Assembly (NCBI GenBank): GCA_000500915.1
Contig: AYNO01000002.1
Coordinates: 1 to 62,696 of the forward strand
Direction of reading: 5' to 3'
From: Rhodobacter sp. CACIA14H1
GTDB taxonomy: Bacteria; Pseudomonadota; Alphaproteobacteria; Rhodobacterales; Rhodobacteraceae
Length of the DNA: 62,696 nt
The notes under the pieces were generated by a model. It had not been told where the DNA came from. It searched no databases and saw only the letters and a program-made list of their open reading frames with translations. The translations under genes and the position numbers were made by a program. This document shows, piece after piece, positions 41,337 to 50,288 of this stretch. Position 1 is the stretch's first letter. Every line of letters begins with the position of its first letter.

Positions 41337-41653
41337 TGGGGGACGGGGCGACGGTCACACTCGACCTCAACAATCCCGTCTTTCAGGACAATCTCTTCTC
41401 GCTGGAAAAGGATGAACGGCATCAGGCCGTGGACACCCTGCGCAAGATCAGCCGCATGACATGGCAGCAGGTCTATTCCGACAAGGGCCTGCACTGGGAA
41501 AAGATTCATTCCGTCACCCCGCCGAAGGGCATTCCCGCGATCTACTCCCTGCGAATAAACCGGTCTCGGCGTGCAACCGCCTACAGAGACGGGAACGTCA
41601 TGCGATTCCTGACCATCGCACCGGACCACGACGCGACATATGGGCGAAAGTGA
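41333..41653 (+). CDS. RelE-like toxin, probable
   Basis: A 106-residue basic protein. The C-terminal part (VYSDKGLHWEKI, IYSLRINRSRRATAYRDGNVMRFLTIAPDHDATYGRK, in parts) has the layout of RelE/HigB-type mRNA interferases: strands with SLRINRSRRA and a basic-aromatic end with HD and Y. It overlaps the antitoxin gene by 4 bases, in the antitoxin-first order. Probably a ribosome-dependent mRNase, but residue-level catalytic assignment is not possible by eye. Confidence 0.7.
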   Translation: MMGDGATVTLDLNNPVFQDNLFSLEKDERHQAVDTLRKISRMTWQQVYSDKGLHWEKIHSVTPPKGIPAIYSLRINRSRRATAYRDGNVMRFLTIAPDHDATYGRK

Positions 41654-41710
41654 CGGCAAGCACCGGTTTGGCGCCGTTTCCCTGACCGCAACCCCGCCGG
41701 AGTGACCGCG

Positions 41711-42052
41711 TCACTCCTTCTCCATCGTGCATTGCAACGGATGCTGGTGCCGGCGCGAGAAATCCATGACCTGCGCCACCTTCGTTTCCGCCACCTCGAA
41801 GGAAAACACCCCCACCACCGCCAGCCCCTTCTTGTGGACCGTCAGCATGATGTCGAAGGCCTGCGCATGGCTCAGCCCGAAGAACCGCTCCAGCACATGC
41901 ACCACGAATTCCATCGGCGTGTAGTCGTCGTTCAGCAGCAGCACCTTGTACAGCGGCGGGCGCTGCGTCTTGGCCTTGGTCTTGGTCAGCACGCCCGACT
42001 CGTTCCCCGGCCCTTGGGGCGGTCCGCTCATCTGGATCGGGGACAGGCTCAC
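41711..42052 (-). CDS. clpS: ClpS, ATP-dependent Clp protease adaptor
   Basis: Adaptor (113 aa) that delivers N-degron proteins to ClpAP in the cytoplasm. Seen: [28 protein letters not shown] with the N-degron pocket residues Asn-Asp-Asp-Tyr-Thr, and the C-terminal [22 protein letters not shown] (cited in parts) typical of ClpS. clpA is not adjacent here. It is convergent with the toxin gene and divergent from the HAD gene across 165 bp. Confidence 0.96.
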   Translation of the reverse strand: MSLSPIQMSGPPQGPGNESGVLTKTKAKTQRPPLYKVLLLNDDYTPMEFVVHVLERFFGLSHAQAFDIMLTVHKKGLAVVGVFSFEVAETKVAQVMDFSRRHQHPLQCTMEKE

Positions 42053-42217
42053 GGGGTGGGGCTCCGCTGCACGGGGTGGGATTCGCAGGATTGCTCAGGC
42101 GAAACAATATAATCCAATCGCGCGATCCGAAAAGGGGGGCCTGCAAAGCCTGCGCCGCCGATCCGCTTGCACGACGCCCCCGCAGGCGGCAACCATCCCC
42201 GCCGGGGGAATCGCACC

Positions 42218-42913
42218 ATGTCCATCACCACCATCGGTTTCGACGCCGACGACACGCTCTGGCAGAACGAGACGTTCTTCCGCCTGACGCAGGACCGTTT
42301 CACCGCGCTTCTGGCCGACCATGCCGAACCCGACCACCTGCATGACCGCCTGCTCGCCGCCGAACGCCGGAACCTCGGCCATTACGGATTCGGGGTCAAA
42401 GGCTTCACCCTCTCGATGATCGAAACCGCCATCGAAGTGACCGAAGGCCGCGTCCCCGCCTCCGTCATAGCCGAGATCATGGCAGCCGGGCGCGAGATGC
42501 TGGAACATCCCATCGAACTCCTCCCCCATGCCCGCGACGCGGTGGAACGGCTCGCCGCCACCCACCGCGTCCTGCTCATCACCAAGGGCGACCTGCTGGA
42601 CCAGGAACGCAAGCTGGCACAATCCGGCCTCGGCGACCTGTTCCACGGGGTGGAAATCGTGTCCGACAAGACCGCCCCCACCTATGCCCGCATCTTCTCG
42701 CGCCATGGCGACGGGGCAGACCGTGCGCTGATGGTGGGCAACTCGATCAAGTCCGATGTCATCCCCGTGATCGAGGCGGGGGGCTTCGGCGTCCATGTGC
42801 CGCACGGCCTGACCTGGGCGCTGGAACATGCCGATGCCCCCGAAGGCCACCCCCGCTTTGCCCGGCTGGATGACCTCGGCGGCCTGCACGATCTTGTGTC
42901 CCAACTGGCATGA
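42218..42913 (+). CDS. HAD-superfamily hydrolase
   Basis: A 231-residue haloacid-dehalogenase-like hydrolase. Seen: motif I FDADDTLWQNE (nucleophile Asp, acid/base Asp), motif II VLLITKGD (Thr), motif III Lys in SDKTAPTYARI, and motif IV MVGNSIKSDVIPVIEAGG. The C1 cap is helical (residues about 18-90). The GHYGFGVKGF stretch is typical of a group annotated only as HAD hydrolases. Likely a small-molecule phosphatase. GGGGGAA precedes the ATG at 42218. Confidence 0.88.
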   Translation: MSITTIGFDADDTLWQNETFFRLTQDRFTALLADHAEPDHLHDRLLAAERRNLGHYGFGVKGFTLSMIETAIEVTEGRVPASVIAEIMAAGREMLEHPIELLPHARDAVERLAATHRVLLITKGDLLDQERKLAQSGLGDLFHGVEIVSDKTAPTYARIFSRHGDGADRALMVGNSIKSDVIPVIEAGGFGVHVPHGLTWALEHADAPEGHPRFARLDDLGGLHDLVSQLA

Positions 42914-43066
42914 ACCACCAGCTCTAGCGCCCACCGCACCCACCCCATACCAAAGCACAGCAAGAGCAACACCCGCAAAGCCATTGAAATTCAGGGGTTT
43001 TCCGGTCAATTGCCTTGTGTTAACCTCCGACCCAAGCAGAAAAGCCCCACCAAAAAACCGGGGCGG

Positions 43067-44764
43067 ATGAGGCAGGAACAAGGAACCGGCGACGTGGCAT
43101 CGCTCATTGGGCATATTGCCCGAATGCTCTCTCTCTGGCTGGTTGCGGCGTTCGTCGCCGTGATGGCCGCATCGCCGCTTGCGGCGGCCCCCTATGCCTC
43201 GATCGTGATCGACGCCCGTTCGGGCGAGGTCCTCTATTCCGAAAACGCCGAGACCCGCCTGCACCCCGCGTCGCTCACCAAGATGATGACGCTCTACATC
43301 GCCTTCGAAGAGATCGAGCGCGGCAACATCTCGCTCGATTCGATGGTCACGATCACCAAGCACGCCGCGGCACAGCCGCCCTCGCGCCTCGGCCTGCGGG
43401 CCGGCCAGAAGATCCAGCTCCGCTACCTGATCCGCGCCGCCGCGATCAAATCGGCCAACGACGCCGCCACCGCCATCGGCGAATTCATCAGCGGCGACGA
43501 ACCCGCCTTCGCCAAACGCATGACCCGCACCGCCAAGGCGCTGGGGATGAACAACACCACCTTCAAGAACGCCAACGGCCTGACGGCGCAGGGCCACCTG
43601 TCCACCGCGCGGGACATGACGATCCTCGGGCGGCACCTGTTCTACGACTTCCCGCAATACTACAATCTCTTCTCCCGCCGCTCCGTCGATGCGGGCATGG
43701 CGACGGTGAACAACACCAACCGCCGCTTCCTCGACGCCTATGAAGGCGCGGATGGCATCAAGACCGGCTACACCGTCCCCGCAGGCTTCAACCTGACCGC
43801 CTCGGCCGAACGCGGCGGCAAGCGGCTGATCGCCACGATCTTCGGCGGCAAGTCCACCGCCGACCGGAACGCCAAGATGATGAAGCTGCTGGACCTCGGT
43901 TTCGGCAAGGCCCCGCGCAACGCGCCGGTCAACCCGCCGCAGCCGCCCGCCTATCAGGGCGGTGATGCCATGCTGCTGGCCGATACCGACCTGCCCGAAA
44001 CCGCCGATGGCGCGGGCAAGACCGTCCGCGTGTCCATGGCCGTCACCACCTCTCCGCGCCCTGCCGCCCGTCCGGGCGCGACCGCCGCCGCAGCCGCCGC
44101 CCCCGAACTGCCGCAGGAAACCGTGGTCGCCACCGCCGAGGCCGTCACCGCCATGCAGGACGGCATCGAAGGCGCGCTCGCCGCCGCCCTCGCCCCCGAA
44201 GACAGCCTGCAGGCACAGGCCACCGAACTGGCCGAAGCCGCCGCACCCGCTGCGGCCCTCGCGGTCGAGGGCGTCGAACTTGCCGCCGCCTCCACCGCCC
44301 CCGCGACCGATACCCTGCCCGATGCCGACGCATTGGCCGCTGCAATTACCGGCGCGACCACGCAGCCCGCCGAACCGGAACCCGAAGTCATCCCCTTCCA
44401 GGTCGTCTCGGCCACCACCACGGCACCCCGCCCGCAGAAACGCAACGCGCCGATCTATGACGAAGCCGTCGCCGCCGCCCCCGAAGCGGCCGCAGAACCG
44501 GAAGTCGTGATTTCCGTCTCCACCTCCGGCGACCGGCATTTCGGGGTGAACCTCGGCCGCTACCCCTCCAGCTACGATGCGGAGCGGGCGCTGCTGCAAC
44601 TCCAGCTCATCGAAAGCGCGACCCTCGGCGGATCGCTGCGCAAGGTCATCCCCTCGGGCGGCGGCTTCGACGCGGCCTTCGTCGGGCTGACGCAGGATCA
44701 GGCCGATCTGGCCTGCCGCCGCTTCAACGCCCGCGCGATCCAGTGCTTCACGATGGGGCCGTAA
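43067..44764 (+). CDS. D-alanyl-D-alanine carboxypeptidase with C-terminal SPOR domain
   Basis: Penicillin-binding protein 5-type carboxypeptidase of 565 aa, trimming peptidoglycan pentapeptides in the periplasm. Seen: signal peptide (membrane segment 22-40), active-site SLTK at 69-72, SAN at 129-131, KTG at 232-234. Residues about 290-470 form a long Ala/Pro-rich linker, and the C-terminal 75 residues (FGVNLGRYPSSYDAERALLQLQL, parts) look like a SPOR domain, which would target denuded glycan at the septum. Start uncertain: ATG 43067 is chosen because related proteins carry such an N-terminal tail; ATG 43124 is possible. Confidence 0.9.
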   Translation: MRQEQGTGDVASLIGHIARMLSLWLVAAFVAVMAASPLAAAPYASIVIDARSGEVLYSENAETRLHPASLTKMMTLYIAFEEIERGNISLDSMVTITKHAAAQPPSRLGLRAGQKIQLRYLIRAAAIKSANDAATAIGEFISGDEPAFAKRMTRTAKALGMNNTTFKNANGLTAQGHLSTARDMTILGRHLFYDFPQYYNLFSRRSVDAGMATVNNTNRRFLDAYEGADGIKTGYTVPAGFNLTASAERGGKRLIATIFGGKSTADRNAKMMKLLDLGFGKAPRNAPVNPPQPPAYQGGDAMLLADTDLPETADGAGKTVRVSMAVTTSPRPAARPGATAAAAAAPELPQETVVATAEAVTAMQDGIEGALAAALAPEDSLQAQATELAEAAAPAAALAVEGVELAAASTAPATDTLPDADALAAAITGATTQPAEPEPEVIPFQVVSATTTAPRPQKRNAPIYDEAVAAAPEAAAEPEVVISVSTSGDRHFGVNLGRYPSSYDAERALLQLQLIESATLGGSLRKVIPSGGGFDAAFVGLTQDQADLACRRFNARAIQCFTMGP

Positions 44765-44766
44765 GG

Positions 44767-45441
44767 GTGGCCGCACTGCCACCCGTCCCGCCACCCGTCA
44801 CCCTGCCCGTCGCCGGCAGCAGCGACCGCTTCCCCGTGCGCCGCATCTTCTGCGTGGGCCGCAACTACGCCGAACACAGCCGCGAGATGGGCGGCGACCC
44901 CACGCGCGAGGCACCGTTCTTCTTCACCAAACCCGCCGACGCGGTGGTGGAAAGCGGCGCCACGATTCCCTTCCCACCGATGACCGCCGACCTGCACCAC
45001 GAGGCCGAACTCGTGGTCGCCCTCGGCGCGGGCGGACGCGACATCGCGGTGGCCGATGCCCCCGCCCTGATCTGGGGCCACGCGGCTGGCAACGACCTGA
45101 CGCGCCGCGACCTGCAGGCCGAAGCCAAGTCAGCCCGCCGCCCGTGGGACATGTCCAAAGCCTTCGACCGCTCTGCCATCGTCGGGCCGCTCCGCCCCGA
45201 CCCGCTGGCAGACGGGGCGATCACCTGCACGGTGGACGGACGCGTGACGCAATCGGCCCGCCTGTCCGACATGATCTGGTCCGTGCCCGAAATCATCGCC
45301 CACCTGTCGCGCTATGTAGAGCTGAAACCCGGCGACCTGATCTTCACCGGCACCCCCGCCGGCGTGGGCCCGATCCGCAGCGGAGAAAGCTGCACCGTCT
45401 CCATCGACGGGCTGGGCGACGCGACCGTTACCATCGCCTGA
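44767..45441 (+). CDS. fumarylacetoacetate hydrolase family protein
   Basis: A 224-residue FAH-family enzyme (fumarylpyruvate, acylpyruvate or 2-oxo-hept-ene-dioate type hydrolase). Seen: IFCVGRNYAEHSREMG, FFFTKPADAVV, metal ligands HHEAELVVAL (Glu pair), WGHAAGNDLTRRDLQ, and GDLIFTGTPAGVGPI. The start is a GTG at 44767, 2 bp after the previous stop; a GTG at 44743 inside that gene is possible. Substrate cannot be fixed; YcgM-like acylpyruvase or oxaloacetate decarboxylase are the closest guesses. Confidence 0.85.
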   Translation: MAALPPVPPPVTLPVAGSSDRFPVRRIFCVGRNYAEHSREMGGDPTREAPFFFTKPADAVVESGATIPFPPMTADLHHEAELVVALGAGGRDIAVADAPALIWGHAAGNDLTRRDLQAEAKSARRPWDMSKAFDRSAIVGPLRPDPLADGAITCTVDGRVTQSARLSDMIWSVPEIIAHLSRYVELKPGDLIFTGTPAGVGPIRSGESCTVSIDGLGDATVTIA

Positions 45442-45483
45442 CCGATCTTTCCAACGGCCCTTGCAGCCCCCGGTGTCGCTCGT

Positions 45484-45642
45484 TCACGGCTTCGGCCGGT
45501 CGTCCCAATCCTTCGTCAGGATGCGGTTGGCATCCCCTTCGGGATCATCGAACTGCCGGTTCCGCATCGCCCAGAAGAACGCCGCAAGCCCGATCCCGCC
45601 AAGGAACAGCGACACCGGAATCAGGAACCCCAGAATCTCCAT
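45484..45642 (-). CDS. ccoS: CcoS, cbb3 oxidase assembly protein
   Basis: A 52-residue single-span membrane protein, short enough to be missed by usual length cut-offs. Seen: MEILGFLIPVSLFLGGIGL membrane helix, then AFFWAMRNRQFDDPEGDANRIL (parts), the CcoS hallmark FDDPEGDAxRIL. CcoS is needed for insertion of haem b and CuB into the cbb3 oxidase. It starts 5 bp after the ccoI stop and is the last gene of ccoGHIS. Confidence 0.96.
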   Translation of the reverse strand: MEILGFLIPVSLFLGGIGLAAFFWAMRNRQFDDPEGDANRILTKDWDDRPKP

Positions 45643-45647
45643 CAGCC

Positions 45648-47867
45648 CTACCTCAGCCGCAGCGCGTTCAACGAGACGGTGATCGACGACAGCGACATCG
45701 CCGCCGCCGCCGCCAGCGGGGTCGCCATCCCCACCAGCGCCAGCGGAACCGCAACCACGTTATAGGCGGCCGAGATCCCGAAATTCTCCACGATCCGCCG
45801 CGACGCCTGCCTTGCGATGCGCAGCGCATCGCCGATGGGGGCCATGTCCTGCCCCAGCAGCACGATATCCGATGCCACCCTTGCCGCATCCAGCGCACTG
45901 GCGGGGGAGATCGACACATGCGCCGCCGCCAGCGCCGCCGTATCGTTCAACCCGTCGCCCACCATCAGCACGCGCCGTCCGGCCTGCGTCATCGCCTGCA
46001 CCTCGGCGGCCTTTTCGGCGGGCAGGACACCCGCCTTCCAGTCCGCGATGCCCAGCCGCGCCGCCATGTCCCACACCGCGCCCTGCGCGTCGCCGGACAG
46101 CAGCACCACGTTCAACCCCTGCGCCCGCAACGATGCCACCGCCTCGGCAGCGCCGGGGCGCAGGCTGTCGGCAAAGGTGAAGGCGCGGATCGCGTCGGGG
46201 GCCGTCCCCTCGCCGGTGGACAGATAGGTCGCCGTCGCATCAAGCGGTTCGGTCCCGCACCATTCCGCCCGCCCCAGCCGCACGCGGCGGCCCTTCCACA
46301 GGCCTTCGACACCGTAACCCGGCACCTCGCGCAGCGCCTCCACCCGCGCCGGATGGATACCCGCCGCCCGCGCCCCCGCCACCAGCGCCTGCGCCAGCGG
46401 ATGCGACGATGCCGCCGCCAGGGCCGCCGCCACCTCCACCGCCGCGCGGGGATGGTCGGCAAGGTTCGTCAACTGCGGCGCCCCCATGGTCAGCGTGCCG
46501 GTCTTGTCGAAGACGACCGTATCCACCTCGGCCAACCGCTCCAGCGCGGTGCCGTGCTTGATCAGCAGCCCCTTGCGGAACAGCTTTCCACTCGCCGCCG
46601 TGACCACCGCCGGCACGGCCAGACCCAGCGCACAGGGGCAGGTGATGATCAGCACGGCGGCCGAGATGTTGACGGCAAAGCGCAGGTCGCCCCCCGTCTT
46701 CCACATCCAGAACCCGAAGGCGCTGAAGGACAGGATATGCACCAGCGGCGAATACCACCCCGACGCCCGTTCGGCGAGGCTGGTGTAGCGCGTCTTGGCA
46801 CTCTCCGCGACCGCCACCAGATCGGCCATCCGGTGCAGGCTCGACTCCCGCCCCGCCGCCGTCACCCGCAGGGTCAGGGGTCCGGTCAGGTTCACCTCCC
46901 CCGCCGACACCACCGTATCCGGCCCGGCAAAGACCGGCAGGCTTTCCCCCGTCAGCAGCGACCGGTCCAGCTCCGACTGCCCCGCGACCACCACGCCATC
47001 CACCGGCATCCGCCCGCCGGGACGCACGCGCACCAGATCGCCCACGGCCACCTCGGCAATCGGCACGACCGTTTCCACCCCGTCGCGCAACACGACCGCC
47101 CGCGGCACTTCCAGCGCCGCCAGTTCCTCGGCCGCCGACCGCGCCACGGCCCGCGTGCGGTGGTCCAGATAGCGCCCCGCCAGCAGGAAGAAGGACAGCA
47201 TGACCGCCGCATCGAAATAGGCGTGATGCCCGCCCTTCCACGTCTCGAACAGGGAAATGGACGACGCAAGGATCAGCGCCAGCGAAATCGGCACATCCAT
47301 CCCCAGCCGCCCCACCCGCAACGACGCCCATGCGGATTTGAAGAACGGCTGCCCCGCAAAGATCACCGTGGGCAGCGCGATCGCCGCCGAAATCCAGTGG
47401 AACAGGTCCCGCGTCGCATCCTCGGCCCCCGACCAGACGGCGACCGACAGCAGCATCACGTTCATCATCGAAAAGAACGCCACGCCCAGCCGCATCAGCA
47501 GGTCGCGCCCCTGACGGTCCGTCTCCGTCGCGCTCAGCAGACCGGGGTCCAGCTCGTGCGCCTCGTATCCGACACCTGCCAGCGCGGCGATCATCCGCTC
47601 CGGCGTCACGTCGGGGTCCGCATCCACGCTGACCCGCCGCAGCGTCAGGTTCACCCGCGCCGACCGCACGCCCGGCACCGCCTGCGCCGCCTGCTCCACG
47701 GTCGAGATACAGGCCGCGCAATGCGCCGTCGGCAGCGAAAAGACCAGCCGCGCCCCCTGCGCCCCGGCTGCCATGGCGGCGATGTTCTCGGCACTCGGCG
47801 CGGCCACGCAGGCCGGACAGGCCGAAGCCGGGACATGTTCCTCGCGCAGCGGTGCCGCCAGCGTCAT
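45648..47867 (-). CDS. ccoI: CcoI, copper-exporting P-type ATPase for cbb3 maturation
   Basis: P1B-type Cu ATPase of 739 aa that moves copper across the inner membrane for loading of cbb3 oxidase. Seen: N-terminal Cys pair CPAC (17-20), metal-binding HCAAC (49-53), ion-channel CPC (410-412), phosphorylation site DKTGTLT (454-460), the HP locus SSHPLAQ, and the hinge MVGDGLNDTAAL. Eight membrane segments expected. It lies 4 bp after ccoH and 5 bp before ccoS. Confidence 0.96.
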   Translation of the reverse strand: MTLAAPLREEHVPASACPACVAAPSAENIAAMAAGAQGARLVFSLPTAHCAACISTVEQAAQAVPGVRSARVNLTLRRVSVDADPDVTPERMIAALAGVGYEAHELDPGLLSATETDRQGRDLLMRLGVAFFSMMNVMLLSVAVWSGAEDATRDLFHWISAAIALPTVIFAGQPFFKSAWASLRVGRLGMDVPISLALILASSISLFETWKGGHHAYFDAAVMLSFFLLAGRYLDHRTRAVARSAAEELAALEVPRAVVLRDGVETVVPIAEVAVGDLVRVRPGGRMPVDGVVVAGQSELDRSLLTGESLPVFAGPDTVVSAGEVNLTGPLTLRVTAAGRESSLHRMADLVAVAESAKTRYTSLAERASGWYSPLVHILSFSAFGFWMWKTGGDLRFAVNISAAVLIITCPCALGLAVPAVVTAASGKLFRKGLLIKHGTALERLAEVDTVVFDKTGTLTMGAPQLTNLADHPRAAVEVAAALAAASSHPLAQALVAGARAAGIHPARVEALREVPGYGVEGLWKGRRVRLGRAEWCGTEPLDATATYLSTGEGTAPDAIRAFTFADSLRPGAAEAVASLRAQGLNVVLLSGDAQGAVWDMAARLGIADWKAGVLPAEKAAEVQAMTQAGRRVLMVGDGLNDTAALAAAHVSISPASALDAARVASDIVLLGQDMAPIGDALRIARQASRRIVENFGISAAYNVVAVPLALVGMATPLAAAAAMSLSSITVSLNALRLR

Positions 47868-47871
47868 CGCC

Positions 47872-48342
47872 CTACCCCTGCACCTGATCCATCACGAAAA
47901 GCTCCAGCCGCTGGCGGAACATCGTGCCATCCGGCGCCTCGGCCTGCACCTTCAGCATCCACTTCCCCCGCGCCAGCGCCACGTCGGCCTCCCACACCCC
48001 GGCGATTCGGGTGAAGACCGGCGTGACATCGTCCTTCGACTCGGTCGTCCGCCCCACCAGCACCTCCAGCGTCCGCACCGCCGCCGGCAACCCCTCGGCA
48101 TCCGTCATGGCCAGCGTCAGCCGCCCGTCGCGGTACTCCGGCGTCACCGTCCAGCCCAGCGCCTCCTGTGCCTTGCGCTCGGCGTCGAAGGTCTGGCTGG
48201 CGACATAGCCGTTCGCCACCTCCAGCCCCGGAAAGGTCCGCACCGCCTGCACCGCCATCACCACATTCACCGCGATGATGATGCCGAAGGCCCCCACCGT
48301 GATCGCCAGCACATGCCGCCCCGTCAGTTCGGCCATCGTCAT
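47872..48342 (-). CDS. ccoH: CcoH (FixH), cbb3 oxidase assembly protein
   Basis: A 156-residue membrane-anchored protein: short N-terminus, one membrane helix (HVLAITVGAFGIIIAVNVVMAV, residues 11-32, cited in parts) and a periplasmic FixH domain with QTFDAERKAQEALGWTV and a C-terminal beta domain. FixH/CcoH assists CcoNOP assembly. ATG 48342 overlaps the ccoG stop in ATGA; ATG 48336 is also possible. Belongs to ccoGHIS. Confidence 0.94.
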   Translation of the reverse strand: MTMAELTGRHVLAITVGAFGIIIAVNVVMAVQAVRTFPGLEVANGYVASQTFDAERKAQEALGWTVTPEYRDGRLTLAMTDAEGLPAAVRTLEVLVGRTTESKDDVTPVFTRIAGVWEADVALARGKWMLKVQAEAPDGTMFRQRLELFVMDQVQG

Positions 48343-49757
48343 TGCCCCTTCCCGTTGAAGACCGTGTCGTGATGCACCCGGTTCTTGCCCTCGGTATCCG
48401 CCACCCACAGCCGCAGGTCCGTCCGGTCTGCCAGCGCCGCCTCCGATCCCGGCGCGGCCTCGACATAGGCCCGCTGCTGCAGCGTCTCGTTCGCCGGAAC
48501 CCGCACAAGGTTGTCCGGCGTCCCTTCCAGCTTCAGCACCAGCCCCGCCTCCGACGTCACGGCGATGCTGAAATAGGCGTCATCCCCCGTCTTGTTGCGC
48601 AGCCGCAGGTCATAGGTGTTGCGGATCGTCCCGTCCGACAGCGTGACGAAGGTCGGGTTGCGCACCGGGGTCACGTTCACGTCGATATCCGACCGCAGGA
48701 ACAGCGCGACCACCAGCGCGATCCCCACCCCGGCCCACAGGACCGTATAGATCACCGTCCGCAACCGGAACACATGCGCCCAGACGCTTTTCGGCGGCTT
48801 GCCGTCGCGCTCGCGCACCTCGTCGGTCAGCGCCAGATAGCCGATCAGGTCGCGCGGCTTGCCGATCTTGTCCATCATGTCGTTGCAGGCATCTATGCAC
48901 AGCCCGCAGGTGATGCAGGCCAGTTGCTGGCCGTTGCGGATGTCGATCCCCATGGGACAGACGTTCACGCAGGCCTTGCAGTCGATGCAGTCGCCATTGC
49001 CCGCCACATCCTGCTTGCCCCGCGGCTCTCCCCGCCACTCCCTGTAGGCGATGGTGATCGTATCCTCGTCCATCATCGCGGCCTGGATGCGCGGCCAGGG
49101 GCAGGCATAGATGCACATCTGTTCCCGCGCGAACCCGCCGAAGGCAAAGGTCGTCGCCGTCAGGATCAGCATCGTCGTATAGGCGACCGGATGGGCGTTC
49201 CCCGTCACCAGATCGACGGCCAGCGTCGGCGCATCGGTGAAATAGAAGATCCACGCGCCCCCCGTGGCCAGCCCGATCAGGAACCAGATCGTCCATTTGA
49301 CCAACCGTTTGCGGACCTTTTCGGCATCCCATTTCTGCCGGTGCAGCCGGATGCGGGCGTTGCGGTCCCCCTCCACCCAGCGTTCGACAAGGATGAAAAG
49401 GTCCGTCCACACCGTCTGCGGGCAGGCATAGCCGCACCAGACGCGGCCGGCGGCGGATGTGAACAGGAACAGCCCCAGCCCCGCCATGATCAGCAGGCCG
49501 GCCACGAAATAGAACTCGTGCGGCCAGATCTCGATCATGAAGAAGAAGAACCGCCGGTTCGCCATGTCCACCAGCACCGCCTGATCCGGCAGGTTCGGGC
49601 CACGGTCCCACCTGATCCACGGCGTGAGGTAATAGATCCCCAGCGTCACCGCCATGATCCACCACTTCATCGTCCGGAAGGCCCCCTTCACACGGCGCGG
49701 AAAGATCGGCTCTCGCGCGGCATAAAGGCTTTGCGGCTCGGTATCGGGGCTGGTCAC
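48339..49757 (-). CDS. ccoG: CcoG (FixG/RdxB), Cu(II)-reducing polyferredoxin
   Basis: Membrane-bound iron-sulphur protein of 472 aa. Seen: at least four membrane segments in the first 200 residues, CGYACPQTVW and CIYACPWPRIQ, two 4Fe-4S motifs (CIDCKACVNVCP and CITCGLCIDACN), and a C-terminal immunoglobulin-like FixG domain. In the family it reduces Cu(II) for the cbb3 assembly route; R. sphaeroides calls it RdxB. First gene of ccoGHIS; an FNR box lies 58 bp upstream. Confidence 0.96.
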   Translation of the reverse strand: MTSPDTEPQSLYAAREPIFPRRVKGAFRTMKWWIMAVTLGIYYLTPWIRWDRGPNLPDQAVLVDMANRRFFFFMIEIWPHEFYFVAGLLIMAGLGLFLFTSAAGRVWCGYACPQTVWTDLFILVERWVEGDRNARIRLHRQKWDAEKVRKRLVKWTIWFLIGLATGGAWIFYFTDAPTLAVDLVTGNAHPVAYTTMLILTATTFAFGGFAREQMCIYACPWPRIQAAMMDEDTITIAYREWRGEPRGKQDVAGNGDCIDCKACVNVCPMGIDIRNGQQLACITCGLCIDACNDMMDKIGKPRDLIGYLALTDEVRERDGKPPKSVWAHVFRLRTVIYTVLWAGVGIALVVALFLRSDIDVNVTPVRNPTFVTLSDGTIRNTYDLRLRNKTGDDAYFSIAVTSEAGLVLKLEGTPDNLVRVPANETLQQRAYVEAAPGSEAALADRTDLRLWVADTEGKNRVHHDTVFNGKGQ

Positions 49758-49814
49758 GGCAGGCTCCAGGGATTCGGATCACCCCCTCTATCCCGCGGCG
49801 GGGGTGCGGATACC

Positions 49815-49828
49815 TTGACATGCATCAA
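49815..49828 (-). promoter_or_regulatory. FNR box upstream of ccoG
   Basis: TTGAC-ATGC-ATCAA, matching the FnrL consensus TTGAT-N4-ATCAA at nine of ten fixed positions. It ends 58 bp before the ccoG start. fnrL is encoded at 54980-55726, so low-oxygen control of ccoGHIS is expected. Confidence 0.85.
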
Positions 49829-49912
49829 ACCGGCATCCGCGATGCAGCTTTGTCGCAGGGGGGGCGCCGTTCTTCGCCTGAACGACTTGCCTCTGGAACG
49901 CAAAGCTTGGAC

Positions 49913-50170
49913 CGGCCAGAGGACCGACGCGAAACTGTCCTGTGGACAGTTTCGCCGGTCCGATTGCGGCTGAGGCAACGAAGCCGCAAGGGGTTGTCAA
50001 CTTGCCCCAAACGCTTGGGGCACGGGACGCGCCCGCCCCGGTGGGGGCGATTTATCGCCCCCGCCGCCCGGGGGGCGGGGGCGGCCCGTGCGCGGGCGCA
50101 CGGGCGGGACGATTGATGCTTGGTCACGGCGCGTGCGGCGATGGCCGCACGCTTGCCAAATCTATCCGCC
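49913..50170. repeat. hairpin cluster between ccoG and ccoP
   Basis: Most of the 531-bp gap between the two cco operons has no gene but holds a run of perfect hairpins: 49929-49955 (12-bp stem, loop 3, with the 14-base flank 49913-49926 shared with 27172-27185), 49964-49989 (8 bp), 50003-50022 (8 bp), 50043-50062 (9 bp), 50085-50104 (8 bp), 50131-50152 (8 bp). A terminator (50171-50200) and one more hairpin (50262-50281, 8 bp) follow. Open frames across it have no domain and are rejected. Confidence 0.75.
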
Positions 50171-50200
50171 AAACACAAAAGCGGGGTCTTTCGACCCCGC
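50171..50200 (-). terminator. rho-independent terminator of ccoNOQP
   Basis: On the minus strand GCGGGGTC, loop GAAA, GACCCCGC (50181-50200) followed by TTTTGTGTTT. It lies about 90 bp after the ccoP stop. A second hairpin, CCCGGCGG with CCGCCGGG (50262-50281), lies between. Confidence 0.85.
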
Positions 50201-50288
50201 CAGAAGTTGGACACCGGCACCCCCAGGAAACGCGCGAACAGGTGGGGCGCCGGTGCCTTTCCCCGGCGGCGGACCGCCGGGAAACCGC

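Noticed and set aside
42085-42113. Promoter with TATAAT at 42108 for the HAD gene
   Set aside because: The -10 is good but no acceptable -35 lies at 16-18 bp; left out as unsupported.
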